The notes: generated by a model not told the origin, from the letters alone. Positions 1 to 8,662 are shown, numbered from the stretch's first letter. The stretch is 64,000 nucleotides of DNA from JAAZHD01 sp012510895 (GCA_050951465.1 JBMNJC010000019.1:1-64000); one strand, 5' to 3'. Made by a program: numbers and translations.

Positions 1-8
1 GAACCAGT

Positions 9-44
9 AAAAAACACCTAACGATAATTCGTTAGGTGTTTTTG
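9..44. terminator. Intrinsic terminator hairpin at window start
   Basis: A near-perfect stem (AACACCTAACGA pairing with TCGTTAGGTGTT) around a short loop is followed by a T run on the plus strand and preceded by an A run, so it could stop transcription from either side. It probably ends a gene lying to the left of the window. Confidence 0.75.
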
Positions 45-363
45 TTAGTCCAAAAGATTTAATATGTTCCCCTATATATTAACTTAAATCTATGGTATAA
101 TTTCTCAAATAAAACTTTTGCAACTCATAATTAATTAACATAATAGTATATAAAGCAAGTTATAGTTATCAGAGCAATTATGATCAGACATAAAATCCTA
201 TGGTTTATAATAGATTTAATCATTACCGATGAGGCGATTTAATCAATTAAGCGGAATATTTTAGCCTTATTGCATTTTAATACTTTCCTGCAGAGGCGGA
301 TTGAGAGACTATACAGTCATGTCATGAATATGCACCATATCTATTAATGAAAGGGTGATATAC
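45..363. other. Non-coding stretch before the DUF4838 gene
   Basis: AT-rich leader with no convincing ORF, RNA gene or riboswitch. Several TATAAT-like words occur but none has a good -35 partner, so I do not place a promoter. Confidence 0.4.
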
Positions 364-2133
364 ATGGAAAAAAGGTGGATTCACTATAAGGGCAGGCCCC
401 GTATCACAATTGTCACATCTGCTGATGCTTCAGAACAGGAAAAATATGCTTCTCAGGAACTTAAAAACTATCTTGAGCTGATGACTTCCGCTGTCATACC
501 GCTGAAAACCATAGGAAATGAAAGCATACAGGAACCTGTTATAGCCGTGGGGAAAGTTGCAGCAAAGCTGGGCGTGCAAACGGACAAGCTTGGCATAGAT
601 GATTTTTCTCTGCAGTCAATAGGAAACAGTCTGGCTATTGCAGGAGGAAAAAGAGGAGTAATCTATGGTGTATATGAATTTTTGGAAAAACTGGGCTGCC
701 GCTTCTTTACCCCATTATGTGAAAAAGTACCATCAATGCCGGACTTAGAGCTGCCGGTTCTCAATGAAACCCAATCACCTGTTTTGGAATATCGTTATCA
801 TAATTACAAGGATTTCACCGGTTACCCGCGTTTCGCAGTCAAGAGCCGCATTAACGGGCCGGTGCCCATAAAGGAAAAATTTGGCGGCAACATGTCTTAT
901 GTATGGTTCGTACATACCTTTGAACGTATCATAAGTCCCGAGGATTGGTTTGATGCCCATCCTGAGTATTTTTCCATGGTCAATGGCAAGAGAATAAGAG
1001 AAAGAACCCAGCTTTGTCTTACGAACCCTGATGTGCTGGATATAACCATAAAAAAGGTCAAGGAAGCATTGAGGGAACATCCGGAGTGCAGGCTCATTTC
1101 TGTATCTCAAAATGATTGGGGAAATAATTGCGAGTGTCCTGAATGCAAGAAGATTGATGAAAAAGAAGGAAGCAGTGCAGGAAGCCTGATTCATTTTGTC
1201 AACAAGGTAGCTGAAGCTGTTGAGCCGGAATTTCCTCATGTTATAATCGATACCTTAGCCTATCAATACACCAGACCTGCGCCAAAGTATGTACGCCCCA
1301 GAAGGAATGTATGTGTCAGGCTTTGTTCCATAGAATCCTGCTTCGCTCACAGCTTTGAAACCTGTGATGATAAAACACGGCAGGTAAAACGCCCGGATGG
1401 CTCCACTTCTGACTTTATACACGACTTAAGGGACTGGGCAAAGGTATGCGATCGTTTATATATTTGGGATTATACAACCTGCTTTGCTCATTATCCGGCG
1501 CCGTTTCCCAATTGGAATGTTTTACAGCCCAATATGCAGGCTTTCGCCAAAAACAATGTAAAAGGTGTCTTCGAGCAGGCTTGCGGTGCAAAAGGCGGCA
1601 GTGTGGATTTGAATGAACTCAGGGCATATCTGACGGCAAAGCTGCTTTGGAACCCGGACTGCGACCTGGAGCGGCATAAATCGGAATTTTTGGATTTCTA
1701 TTATGGAGCCGCTGCGGATCATATCAGGGAATACTTACAGGTATTAACGGATAAAGCAGAAAAGGACAATATCCATGTTGGTTTTAATGACCAGACTGAT
1801 AAGGAATACTTAGCCGATGACATGCTGGATATATATGATAGCATATTCGACAGGGCAGAACAGGCAGTGCTTGGAGATCCGATACGGGCTGTGCGGGTTG
1901 CAAAGGCCAGGTTGAGCATTCGCTGGGTGCGGCTGAAAAATAATGCAATGCTGAAGGGTATTAAAAATCCGAAGGAAATTAACAAGTTCTTTGAAGACTG
2001 GCGCGCTCACGGGTTGACTCGCATTGATGAATGGGTCAGCCCGGAAACCACTCACAGGGCTCTTATAGAGGGCAGGTGGCGCGGCACGGAATACTATAAG
2101 AATTGGTGGGAGGAAGGACCGGAGGAGTTGTAA
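364..2133 (+). CDS. DUF4838 domain protein, alpha-glucuronidase-like (589 aa)
   Basis: Predicted carbohydrate-active protein. Residues about 20-125 resemble the N-terminal domain of GH67 alpha-glucuronidases (motif GGKRGVIYGVYEFLEKLG); the middle and C-terminal part matches DUF4838, including the cysteine cluster NCECPECKK near residue 260. No signal peptide is seen, so it should be cytoplasmic. I start it at the ATG at 364, which has AAGGGTG about six bases upstream, rather than the in-frame GTG at 355 that lies inside that ribosome binding site. It precedes the acetyltransferase fusion by about 80 bp on the same strand, suggesting one unit. Family assignment is firm; substrate (a uronic-acid or acetamido-sugar glycoside) is inference. 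Confidence 0.8.
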   Translation: MEKRWIHYKGRPRITIVTSADASEQEKYASQELKNYLELMTSAVIPLKTIGNESIQEPVIAVGKVAAKLGVQTDKLGIDDFSLQSIGNSLAIAGGKRGVIYGVYEFLEKLGCRFFTPLCEKVPSMPDLELPVLNETQSPVLEYRYHNYKDFTGYPRFAVKSRINGPVPIKEKFGGNMSYVWFVHTFERIISPEDWFDAHPEYFSMVNGKRIRERTQLCLTNPDVLDITIKKVKEALREHPECRLISVSQNDWGNNCECPECKKIDEKEGSSAGSLIHFVNKVAEAVEPEFPHVIIDTLAYQYTRPAPKYVRPRRNVCVRLCSIESCFAHSFETCDDKTRQVKRPDGSTSDFIHDLRDWAKVCDRLYIWDYTTCFAHYPAPFPNWNVLQPNMQAFAKNNVKGVFEQACGAKGGSVDLNELRAYLTAKLLWNPDCDLERHKSEFLDFYYGAAADHIREYLQVLTDKAEKDNIHVGFNDQTDKEYLADDMLDIYDSIFDRAEQAVLGDPIRAVRVAKARLSIRWVRLKNNAMLKGIKNPKEINKFFEDWRAHGLTRIDEWVSPETTHRALIEGRWRGTEYYKNWWEEGPEEL

Positions 2134-2214
2134 GCTGCGGGTTTTTATGCAAACTGGGATTTATTCACATGCGAAGTTAAGGTAAATTAGTTATCGATAG
2201 AGAGGTGTATACAC

Positions 2215-3843
2215 ATGGATGCACTAAACAAACACTTTCCGACTGTGCATCAGGCAGTTATTTTCAGAAACTGGGAGATTATACAGCCATCAAAACTTGC
2301 AGAAATATTGGAAACTGATGAAAACACCATTTTGAGCGCAGCTAAAGATATGGGACTGCGCCTGCCTCCTCAAGCAGATGACAGATGGCTTAAGCATGGT
2401 TATATTACTATTATACGAAACAACCGCCAGCTCATGCCTGTTGAGCAGTTGGCCAGGTTACTGGATTGGGATGAAGAGCAGCTATACTGTGCACTTAAGA
2501 AAGATGATTTTTTACGAGTAAAGCTGGATAGATCAAAGCCTGAGACAGCTTATGTGAAGTATCGGCCGCTTAATGAAAAAGAACAAAAGCAAACTGAAAA
2601 AATCAGGGAAACCATGGCAAGATATTTTGGAAATGAGACAACCAGTAATCCCTTCAGATTTATTGATGATGTATCTTTATCCAGGCAAGAAGGCATATCC
2701 GGGTATATGCAACTGATATCGGAATTAACTCCTGAGAAGTTATCGGAGGGTAATGAAGGTGTTTATAGTGAATTTTCTATCCATTTGGATCCGGCGAAAG
2801 TGCTTTCGTTGTCCAAAAACGACTTGGAGAAATACAATGAAAAGATAGCAGAACTTCGCAGTATTATCAGGCAGAAACAGAAGCTGGCCATAGAACTGTG
2901 GCAAATCATGGATAAAAGCAAAAGCATAGGTTTTAAATCCAGCAGCCATTATTATTACACGGAGAATAACATTAAAGAAAAGGTAATAAACTGCCAGTAT
3001 TTATTGGATAAAGTTTTTATACCTGTCGTAACTCAGGCGGATGTTGAGGCTGCGCTTAGGGAGCTTGGTATTTCTGACGGCGATATAGTACTGGTTCATT
3101 CTTCCCTAAGCAGCCTTGGCTATGTCGTAAACGGGGCCCAGGCAGTTATAAACGCCTTTGAAGCAGTAATTGGAAAAGAAGGAACCCTGGTTTTTCCTAC
3201 ATTATGTCAAAGGGATTTTGCACGAAGCTATGAAATCTGGCATCTGGATAAACCTTCCGATGTTGGGTATCTGACTGAATATTTCAGAAAACTGCCCGGT
3301 GTTCTGCGCAGCAATCAGGCCACTCATTCTGTAGCAGCCAGAGGCAAATATGCATATGAGCTTACGTTCGAGCATGCAGAACCAAGGGGACTGAGATACG
3401 GCATATTTGGTGATACACCCTTTTCGGAGGCTTCACCATGGCAAAAGCTTTATGATATGGGTGCAAAAGTCGTATTCCTTGGGGTGACAATGCGAAAAAA
3501 TACAATGAAGCATTTTATGGAGTATCGTGTTGTTAACGAAACCCTGGAAAAGATAAAAGACGAGGAAACCCGGAAACGGCTTAAAGGTAAAATTTGGCAT
3601 TTTAATGATTTCAGAAATCGCGGGAACAAGATATGGCCCTTTCATGATGCGGAACAATTGCAGCAAGCCTTGGATAAAGCAGGCATGATAAGAAAGGCTG
3701 TTTGCGGGAAAGCTGAGCTCATTTGTGTAAATATAAAGGAGATGGTTGACACCGGCATGAAATGGTTTGAGGAAGATCCTGAAACCTGGTATACTCCGGA
3801 AGTATTAGAATGGCTTAATGAAGCAAAAGAGGCTAACTGCTAA
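2215..3843 (+). CDS. AAC(3)-family acetyltransferase fused to an N-terminal glycosidase-associated domain (542 aa)
   Basis: Residues about 272-535 are an aminoglycoside N3-acetyltransferase-type fold (LVHSSLSSLG acetyl-CoA loop, TLVFPT, and NQATHSVAARG with the conserved His). This is roughly twice the usual length of about 270 aa. Residues 1-135 form a separate module (IFRNWEIIQPSKLAEILETD) that I recall from the N-termini of glycosidases related to DUF4838 proteins; a helical linker joins the two. The gene follows the DUF4838 gene and its 3' end overlaps the convergent esterase gene by 11 bp. With this context it more likely acetylates an amino sugar or glycan fragment than an antibiotic; that is inference. 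Start ATG follows GAGAGGTG. Confidence 0.75.
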   Translation: MDALNKHFPTVHQAVIFRNWEIIQPSKLAEILETDENTILSAAKDMGLRLPPQADDRWLKHGYITIIRNNRQLMPVEQLARLLDWDEEQLYCALKKDDFLRVKLDRSKPETAYVKYRPLNEKEQKQTEKIRETMARYFGNETTSNPFRFIDDVSLSRQEGISGYMQLISELTPEKLSEGNEGVYSEFSIHLDPAKVLSLSKNDLEKYNEKIAELRSIIRQKQKLAIELWQIMDKSKSIGFKSSSHYYYTENNIKEKVINCQYLLDKVFIPVVTQADVEAALRELGISDGDIVLVHSSLSSLGYVVNGAQAVINAFEAVIGKEGTLVFPTLCQRDFARSYEIWHLDKPSDVGYLTEYFRKLPGVLRSNQATHSVAARGKYAYELTFEHAEPRGLRYGIFGDTPFSEASPWQKLYDMGAKVVFLGVTMRKNTMKHFMEYRVVNETLEKIKDEETRKRLKGKIWHFNDFRNRGNKIWPFHDAEQLQQALDKAGMIRKAVCGKAELICVNIKEMVDTGMKWFEEDPETWYTPEVLEWLNEAKEANC

Positions 3844-4684
3844 ACAGCTCTTTCAGCCATTCAATGCAAAGGGGCATCCAATTTGCAGCATGAGGATTAA
3901 TCAGATCCGGATTATTTACCGCCGTTTCTTCATCACAGAGAGAAAGACCATGAGGGCCGTCCGGAAAGATATGAAGTTCAAAAGGTATCCCTGATTGCCT
4001 TAAGGCCTGGGCAAAAAGCAAAGAGTTTTCCACAGGGACCGCCAGGTCATGGAAGGTATGCCATAAGAAGGTGGGAGGAACCTGGTTCTTTACATGGAGC
4101 TCCAATGACATTCCCTCTTTCTGCTCAGCAGTTGCATCCCTGCCCAGGAGGTTGCTGAAAGATCCTCTGTGTGCATATTTACCGGATGTTATGACAGGAT
4201 AACCCAGTATCAATCCATTTGGCTTATTTATTCCCTCCGGCATGCCGATAGCTTCGCTTATGTACAATTCATTCCAGAATACACCTAAACTGGCAGCTAA
4301 ATGTCCCCCGGCTGAAAATCCGCATACAGCGATTTTCTCAGGATCTAAATTCCATTTGTCCGCATTTTCCCTAATTATCCACATAGCCCTGGATAAGTCC
4401 AGCAGGGGTTTGGGGTGTCTTGACGGAGCAGTGCGGTACCTTAGAATAAAGGCATTGAAGCCGGCTGCCAGAAATCTCATGGCCACAGGTTCCGCTTCTC
4501 TGTCGGATGTGTACGCATAACCGCCCCCCGGACAAATTAAAACGGAGGCTCTTTTTTTATCAGCATTTAATTCTGAAGTTCCTTCCAGTATATAGGTGGC
4601 CAGGGCAGGCCTGATTTCATCTTTATTATCATTATCCGTAAACTGTTCAATACCTTCCCATATATCTATTATCTCATGTTTCAA
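3833..4684 (-). CDS. Alpha/beta hydrolase, acetyl-xylan-esterase/lipase type (283 aa)
   Basis: Cytoplasmic serine esterase of the BD-FAE/endo-xylanase-linked esterase group. The oxyanion loop CPGGGYAY (about 51-58), nucleophile elbow CGFSAGGH (Ser124), acid HDLAVPVENS (about 217) and His in PDGPHGLSL (about 246) are all visible. The start is TTG at 4684, eight bases after GGGAGGG; no in-frame ATG fits. A consensus promoter lies at 4764-4792. Its end overlaps the acetyltransferase fusion gene convergently. Deacylation of sugar esters would fit the neighbouring DUF4838 protein, but the substrate is not shown. Confidence 0.82.
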   Translation of the reverse strand: MKHEIIDIWEGIEQFTDNDNKDEIRPALATYILEGTSELNADKKRASVLICPGGGYAYTSDREAEPVAMRFLAAGFNAFILRYRTAPSRHPKPLLDLSRAMWIIRENADKWNLDPEKIAVCGFSAGGHLAASLGVFWNELYISEAIGMPEGINKPNGLILGYPVITSGKYAHRGSFSNLLGRDATAEQKEGMSLELHVKNQVPPTFLWHTFHDLAVPVENSLLFAQALRQSGIPFELHIFPDGPHGLSLCDEETAVNNPDLINPHAANWMPLCIEWLKELFSS

Positions 4685-4726
4685 AATTTTTCCCTCCCTA
4701 TTATCTAAAAAAAAGCATAAAAAAAT

Positions 4727-4796
4727 CCGGCTGTTTGACAGCTTGTCTGCTTTATCCAGCTAAAGTATAACAAGGAAAAAAGAGGCTGTCAAACGG
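4727..4796. repeat. Imperfect inverted repeat around a promoter
   Basis: The word GTTTGACAGC near 4730-4742 reappears inverted as GCTGTCAAAC at 4785-4794, with flanking TCCG/CGGA also matching. The arms enclose the minus-strand promoter. It may be an operator, or a terminator for the deacetylase-side transcripts; no T run supports the latter strongly. Confidence 0.45.
4764..4792 (-). promoter_or_regulatory. Consensus sigma-A promoter for the alpha/beta hydrolase gene
   Basis: On the minus strand TTGACA (4787-4792) is followed after exactly 17 bases by TATACT (4764-4769), about 80 bp upstream of the TTG start at 4684. The -35 box lies within one arm of an inverted repeat (4727-4796). Confidence 0.7.
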
Positions 4797-4800
4797 ATGT

Positions 4801-5748
4801 TTACAATGAAATAAACTCATATCCCTCTTCCATGAGCTTTTCTATAATAATGGGCAGGGCCTCAATGGTGGCTTGTCTGTTTCTTAAGCCTCCGGCGCTG
4901 TGCATTAAAACGATGGCACCGGGGTGTGCGGTTTCTGTCACGCAGGCAGCTATTTTTTCAGGAGAGTCAAAATACCAGTCCATGGAATCGATGGACCAGC
5001 ATACAACCTTATAGCCTGCCTCAATGAGGGCAGGCATCTGTGATCGGTTTACCAGTCCGTAAGGAGGGCGGTACAAGCGGGTGAAGGAATCATAACTGCT
5101 GATTATTTCCCAGGCTTTTTCTGCTTCTTCCAGCATCTCATTTGTGCTGATATCCGTAGGCCTTTTATGGCTCCAGCTGTGGTTGGCGATTTTATGTCCG
5201 CTGTCTATAATAGCCTGAACTATATCAGGATGCCTGTTTATCTGATTGCCGATTAAGAAAAAGGTACCGGGTACTTCATATGAATTCAGGATATTAACGA
5301 TTTCCAAAGTTGCTTTATCATCCGGACCGTCGTCAAAGGTCAATGCAATGGTCTTCTTGGTTTCATCGGTGGATATCAGGAAGGAATCAGGAAATTCCTG
5401 ATTCAATAATTGGGCTTTATTCCGAAATTCTCTAAGATGGGCCTCCATGTACGGTTCCAACGAAAATGGAATTTCACGGACTCCTGTTTTCCTGTTCGCC
5501 AGTTGCCCTGCCTGAATGTTTCTTTTCTCTTCCTTCTGCTTCTCCATTTCCCTTTCTTCATGAACAGCCGGATTATTATATGAAGGAGGATCAGGAAATT
5601 CGTACGTTATTATTCTGTATAATTGTATGTAAAGAAAAAGAACAAGGCAAAAAAGGCTTGTCCCGAACAGCCATAATAAGATGTACAACAGATTTCTTTT
5701 TTCCACATCAATCTCTCCATAAGGTTTATCCTGAAGCAATGCCTTCAT
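4801..5748 (-). CDS. Membrane-anchored polysaccharide deacetylase, NodB/CE4 family
   Basis: CE4 family metal-dependent deacetylase (peptidoglycan, chitin or xylan deacetylation). The NodB domain in the C-terminal 190 residues shows motif 1 TFDDGPDD, motif 2 HSWSHKRPT (HxxxH metal ligands), motif 3 RPPYG and the late MHSAG His. One transmembrane helix (LLYILLWLFGTSLFCLVLFLY) near the N-terminus anchors it outside the membrane. The start is uncertain: I use ATG 5748 (AAGGA 11 bases upstream); ATG 5781, ATG 5805 or TTG 5817 would extend it up to 338 aa. Transcribed divergently from niaR. Confidence 0.85.
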   Translation of the reverse strand: MKALLQDKPYGEIDVEKRNLLYILLWLFGTSLFCLVLFLYIQLYRIITYEFPDPPSYNNPAVHEEREMEKQKEEKRNIQAGQLANRKTGVREIPFSLEPYMEAHLREFRNKAQLLNQEFPDSFLISTDETKKTIALTFDDGPDDKATLEIVNILNSYEVPGTFFLIGNQINRHPDIVQAIIDSGHKIANHSWSHKRPTDISTNEMLEEAEKAWEIISSYDSFTRLYRPPYGLVNRSQMPALIEAGYKVVCWSIDSMDWYFDSPEKIAACVTETAHPGAIVLMHSAGGLRNRQATIEALPIIIEKLMEEGYEFISL

Positions 5749-5906
5749 CAAAATCCGATTCCTTAATAAGCTGCTTAACATGTGCCTTTGCCCTGATTCC
5801 TTCATTGACAGTTTCAATGAAGGAAGATAGAATTTTAACTAAGACAGCAAAGGCAATGCAATGAGTATGTATTTGTTTCAATGACTGAGGAAGGGAGTGG
5901 GAATGT

Positions 5907-6431
5907 ATGGCATACCTGACAGCTGAACAGCGAAGGAAGAGTATTGTTGATGCCATAACACGAAGCAGCGAACCGCTGACCGGTGCATATTTGGCCGGCA
6001 AGTACCAGGTTACCAGACAGGTTATCGTTCAGGATATCGCTATTCTCAGAGCTGCCGGTTACGACATTATTGCTACTCCGCGGGGTTATATTATTCCTCT
6101 GAGCAATCAGCCAAAAAAGTTTACGCGTGTATTTGCTGTGAAGCATAACCACGAGGGAATGGAAGAAGAACTTTATGCCATTGTGGATTGTGGAGGCAGA
6201 GTGCTGGATGTTATTATAGAGCACCCGGTATATGGAGAATTTAAAGCCAGTCTGCTGTTATCCACCCGAAGGGATGTGGACCTGTTTATTGAGACAATGA
6301 AAAAGGAAGAGGCAGAACCCTTATCCGCTTTGACGGAAGGTGTGCATTTACACACAATAGAGGCAGACTCCCATGAAATATTAAATGAAATAGAAGAGAT
6401 TCTGAAACAAAGGGGATACCTGCTTAACTGA
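5907..6431 (+). CDS. niaR: NiaR-type transcription repressor (HTH plus 3H domain, 174 aa)
   Basis: Niacin-responsive repressor of NAD biosynthesis and nicotinate transport genes. Residues 1-65 form a winged HTH_11 domain (VTRQVIVQDIAILRAAGYDI); residues about 72-170 form the 3H domain, with the histidine-bearing motifs KHNHEG, IEHPVYG and GVHLHTIEADSHE that bind nicotinate and metal. Length equals the family norm. ATG 5907 is preceded by GGAAGGGAG. No NAD gene is adjacent, so its targets lie outside the window. Confidence 0.88.
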   Translation: MAYLTAEQRRKSIVDAITRSSEPLTGAYLAGKYQVTRQVIVQDIAILRAAGYDIIATPRGYIIPLSNQPKKFTRVFAVKHNHEGMEEELYAIVDCGGRVLDVIIEHPVYGEFKASLLLSTRRDVDLFIETMKKEEAEPLSALTEGVHLHTIEADSHEILNEIEEILKQRGYLLN

Positions 6432-6442
6432 AGTCTTTTAAG

Positions 6443-6640
6443 TTACTTTGCTTTTGAGGCGGGCGGCATGGTTTCCAAAAATGCCATCTTGTCTAACTCT
6501 TCTGCCTTCCTGCAGATATCTTCCCTGCTAATAATATTTTTCTCAAGCAGCAGTTCCATAATGCTCGTTATAGCCAGGGTGTTCCTATATTCTATTTCCT
6601 TCATATCGCTAATCTGACTTATTATTTCAAGTTTGTTCAT
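6443..6640 (-). CDS. Small protein of unknown function (65 aa)
   Basis: I do not recognise a family. The protein is charged and mostly helical (ISQISDMKEIEYRNTLAITSIMELLLEKNIISREDICRKAEEL in outline), with a proline-containing tail, and is predicted to be cytosolic. Coding is supported by a strong ribosome binding site (AGGAAGGAGA, about seven bases before the ATG at 6640) and by its fit between niaR and the serS leader. It converges on niaR with an 11-bp gap. Confidence 0.6.
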   Translation of the reverse strand: MNKLEIISQISDMKEIEYRNTLAITSIMELLLEKNIISREDICRKAEELDKMAFLETMPPASKAK

Positions 6641-6727
6641 AAATGTTCTCCTTCCTGGTAAAGTTTTCTTTCACATATTAATATTGCCCGGTTAGCAGGT
6701 GTTTATACTGACTTTCCAAAAACAGGG

Positions 6728-6755
6728 TTGCATAATCAGGGTAATTGTGTATAAT
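6728..6755 (+). promoter_or_regulatory. Promoter for the serS T-box leader
   Basis: TTGCAT (6728-6733), 16-base spacer and TATAAT (6750-6755) lie just before the T-box RNA, so the leader should begin near 6762. Confidence 0.55.
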
Positions 6756-6761
6756 ATAAAA

Positions 6762-7030
6762 AAGGCTGTGAAGGGAAAAAGTACGAGAACAATTCCTCCT
6801 TCCAGAGAGCCGGTGGTCGGTGCAAACCGGCAGGCGGTGTTCTCCGAATCCGTCCCGGAGCTGTATGCTGAAAACATTACGCGCAGCGAAATGCGTGTAA
6901 TGTAAAAAGTAGGCATTACCGGTTCGGTCCGTTATACCGATTGATAAGGCGGAGGGAAGTATCGCTTCTCTCAACCAGGGTGGCAACGCGGGTTACAACA
7001 CTCGTCCCTGTTAGTTCGGGACGAGTTTTT
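6762..7030 (+). ncRNA. T-box leader, serine specific (UCC specifier)
   Basis: tRNA-sensing riboswitch that antiterminates serS when uncharged tRNA-Ser is abundant. The invariant T-box word AGGGTGGCAACGCG is at 6977-6990. The stem I S-turn parts AGTA (6780-6783) and GAA (6846-6848) are present, and the codon right after GAA is TCC (6849-6851), a serine codon, which matches the downstream gene. The distal stem I region (GGTCGGTGCAAACCGG) is also recognisable. A terminator hairpin ends the leader. The anticodon pairing UCC (GGA) corresponds to a tRNA-Ser(GGA) not found in this window. Confidence 0.92.
7001..7030 (+). terminator. T-box-controlled terminator before serS
   Basis: CTCGTCCC (7001-7008) pairs with GGGACGAG (7018-7025), followed by TTTTT. 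The competing antiterminator would use the T-box word at 6977-6990. Confidence 0.88.
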
Positions 7031-7050
7031 ATATTTTGGAGGTGCAGGAA

Positions 7051-8325
7051 GTGTTAGATGCAAAACTGATTCGGTCAAATCCGGAAGCGGTGCAGGAAGC
7101 ATTAAGCAAAAGGAATGCTGAGGTCAATCTGGATGAGTTTTTGGCTTTGGACAGACAGAGAAGAGAAATTATTCAGGAAGTAGAGCAGTTAAAAAATAAA
7201 CGAAATACTGTTTCCCAGGAAATCGCCCGGTTGAAAAGGGAAAAGAAAAGTGCAGATGAGATGATTGCTGAAATGGGGCAGGTTTCCAATCATATTAAAG
7301 AGCTTGATGAAAAGGTACGGGAAATTGATAAGCAGCTTAGGGATATTCTGCTCACCATACCCAATCTTCCCCATGAATCTGTGCCCATAGGGTCAAGTGA
7401 TGCGGATAACGTGGAAATCCGCCGATGGGGTACACCTCCGGAGTTTGATTTTGATCCAAAGGCCCACTGGGACATCGGAGAAGACTTAAATATACTGGAC
7501 TTTGCTGCTGCTGCAAAGGTGACCGGGGCTCGCTTTACTTTTTATATCGGCCTTGGTGCACGATTGGAGCGTGCTCTCTTTAACTTCATGGCGGATCTTC
7601 ATACACAAAAGCATGGTTATACTGAGGTATTCCCGCCGTATATAGTTCACCGCCGCAGCATGGAGGGTACCGGACAACTGCCGAAATTTGAAGAGGATGC
7701 ATTTAAACTGGCCGGTACAGATTATTTTCTCATTCCAACGGCGGAAGTTCCGGTGACCAATATGTACCGGGAGGAAATTTTGGACGGAGACCGACTGCCC
7801 ATTAAGCATTGCGCTTATAGCGCATGTTTCCGTGCTGAAGCCGGATCGGCAGGGAGAGATACCAGGGGCTTAATACGCCAGCATCAGTTTAACAAAGTGG
7901 AATTAGTTAAGTTTGTAAAGCCTGAACATTCCTATGCTGAACTGGAAACCCTGGTTCAGGATGCGGAAGAAGTGCTTAAAGAATTAGGTCTGCCTTATAG
8001 GGTGTCACTGCTGTGCAGCGGAGATTTGGGCTTTTCATCTGCTAAAACCTATGATCTGGAAGTATGGATGCCCAGCTATAACAGATATGTGGAGATTTCA
8101 TCCTGCAGCAACTTTGAAGATTTTCAGGCCAGAAGGGCAGATATTAAATATCGCGAGGGAAAGAAAGGGAAGGCTCAGTTTGTTCATACACTGAATGGCT
8201 CTGGTATAGCTGTCGGCCGCACCGTTGCAGCAATTTTGGAGAATTATCAGCAGGCAGACGGTTCTGTTGTCATTCCTGAAAAGCTGCGTCCTTATATGGG
8301 AGGGGCAGAAGTTATCTCCAGATAA
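7051..8325 (+). CDS. serS: Seryl-tRNA synthetase (424 aa)
   Basis: Class II synthetase charging tRNA-Ser in the cytosol. Residues about 20-105 form the antiparallel coiled-coil arm that grips the long variable arm of tRNA-Ser. Motif 2 (FRAEAGSAGRDTRGL and RQHQFNKVE) and motif 3 (GSGIAVGRTVAAILENYQ) are complete. The start is the GTG at 7051 (MLDAKLIRSNPE, as in other SerRS), eight bases after GGAGG; an in-frame TTG at 7036 would sit on the ribosome binding site. Controlled by the T-box upstream and followed by two tRNA-Ser genes with their own promoter. Confidence 0.97.
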   Translation: MLDAKLIRSNPEAVQEALSKRNAEVNLDEFLALDRQRREIIQEVEQLKNKRNTVSQEIARLKREKKSADEMIAEMGQVSNHIKELDEKVREIDKQLRDILLTIPNLPHESVPIGSSDADNVEIRRWGTPPEFDFDPKAHWDIGEDLNILDFAAAAKVTGARFTFYIGLGARLERALFNFMADLHTQKHGYTEVFPPYIVHRRSMEGTGQLPKFEEDAFKLAGTDYFLIPTAEVPVTNMYREEILDGDRLPIKHCAYSACFRAEAGSAGRDTRGLIRQHQFNKVELVKFVKPEHSYAELETLVQDAEEVLKELGLPYRVSLLCSGDLGFSSAKTYDLEVWMPSYNRYVEISSCSNFEDFQARRADIKYREGKKGKAQFVHTLNGSGIAVGRTVAAILENYQQADGSVVIPEKLRPYMGGAEVISR

Positions 8326-8344
8326 AGGAATTTGAGAATATTAG

Positions 8345-8373
8345 TTGACACATGAAAGTGGTTTTGCTATACT
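8345..8373 (+). promoter_or_regulatory. Promoter of the tRNA-Ser pair
   Basis: TTGACA (8345-8350), 17-base spacer and TATACT (8368-8373), a near-perfect sigma-A promoter 34 bp before tRNA-Ser(TGA). Confidence 0.85.
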
Positions 8374-8406
8374 TGTATAGTGCCAGCTCATGAAACTGGG
8401 CTATAG

Positions 8407-8495
8407 GGAGAGATGTCCGAGTGGTTTAAGGAGCTGGTCTTGAAAACCAGTGACACCGCAAGGTGCCGGGGGTTCGAATCCCTCTCTCTCCGCCA
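8407..8495 (+). tRNA. tRNA-Ser(TGA)
   Basis: Acceptor stem GGAGAGA/TCTCTCC, anticodon loop CTTGAAA (anticodon TGA), long class II variable arm, T loop GGTTCGAATCC, and genomically encoded CCA at 8493-8495. Confidence 0.96.
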
Positions 8496-8561
8496 TTTCA
8501 GTGTCTGAATGATTTCCGGAACCGGAGGTTAGATGTTGAACCCAACATCCACCCCAAATGT

Positions 8562-8653
8562 GGAGAAGTACCCAAGTTGGCCGAAGGGGCGCCCCTGCTA
8601 AGGGCGTAGGTCGGGTTACCGGCGCGAGGGTTCAAATCCCTCCTTCTCCGCCA
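8562..8653 (+). tRNA. tRNA-Ser(GCT)
   Basis: Acceptor stem GGAGAAG/CTTCTCC, anticodon stem CGCCC/GGGCG around loop CTGCTAA (anticodon GCT), long variable arm, T loop GGTTCAAATCC and encoded CCA. A small hairpin (GATGTTG/CAACATC, 8532-8549) in the spacer separates it from tRNA-Ser(TGA) and may help processing. Confidence 0.96.
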
Positions 8654-8662
8654 GAACATGAT

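Noticed and set aside
2215..3843. Annotation as an aminoglycoside resistance gene
   Set aside because: The AAC(3) fold is shared by many non-resistance acetyltransferases; the fusion and the glycan-related neighbour argue against a resistance role.
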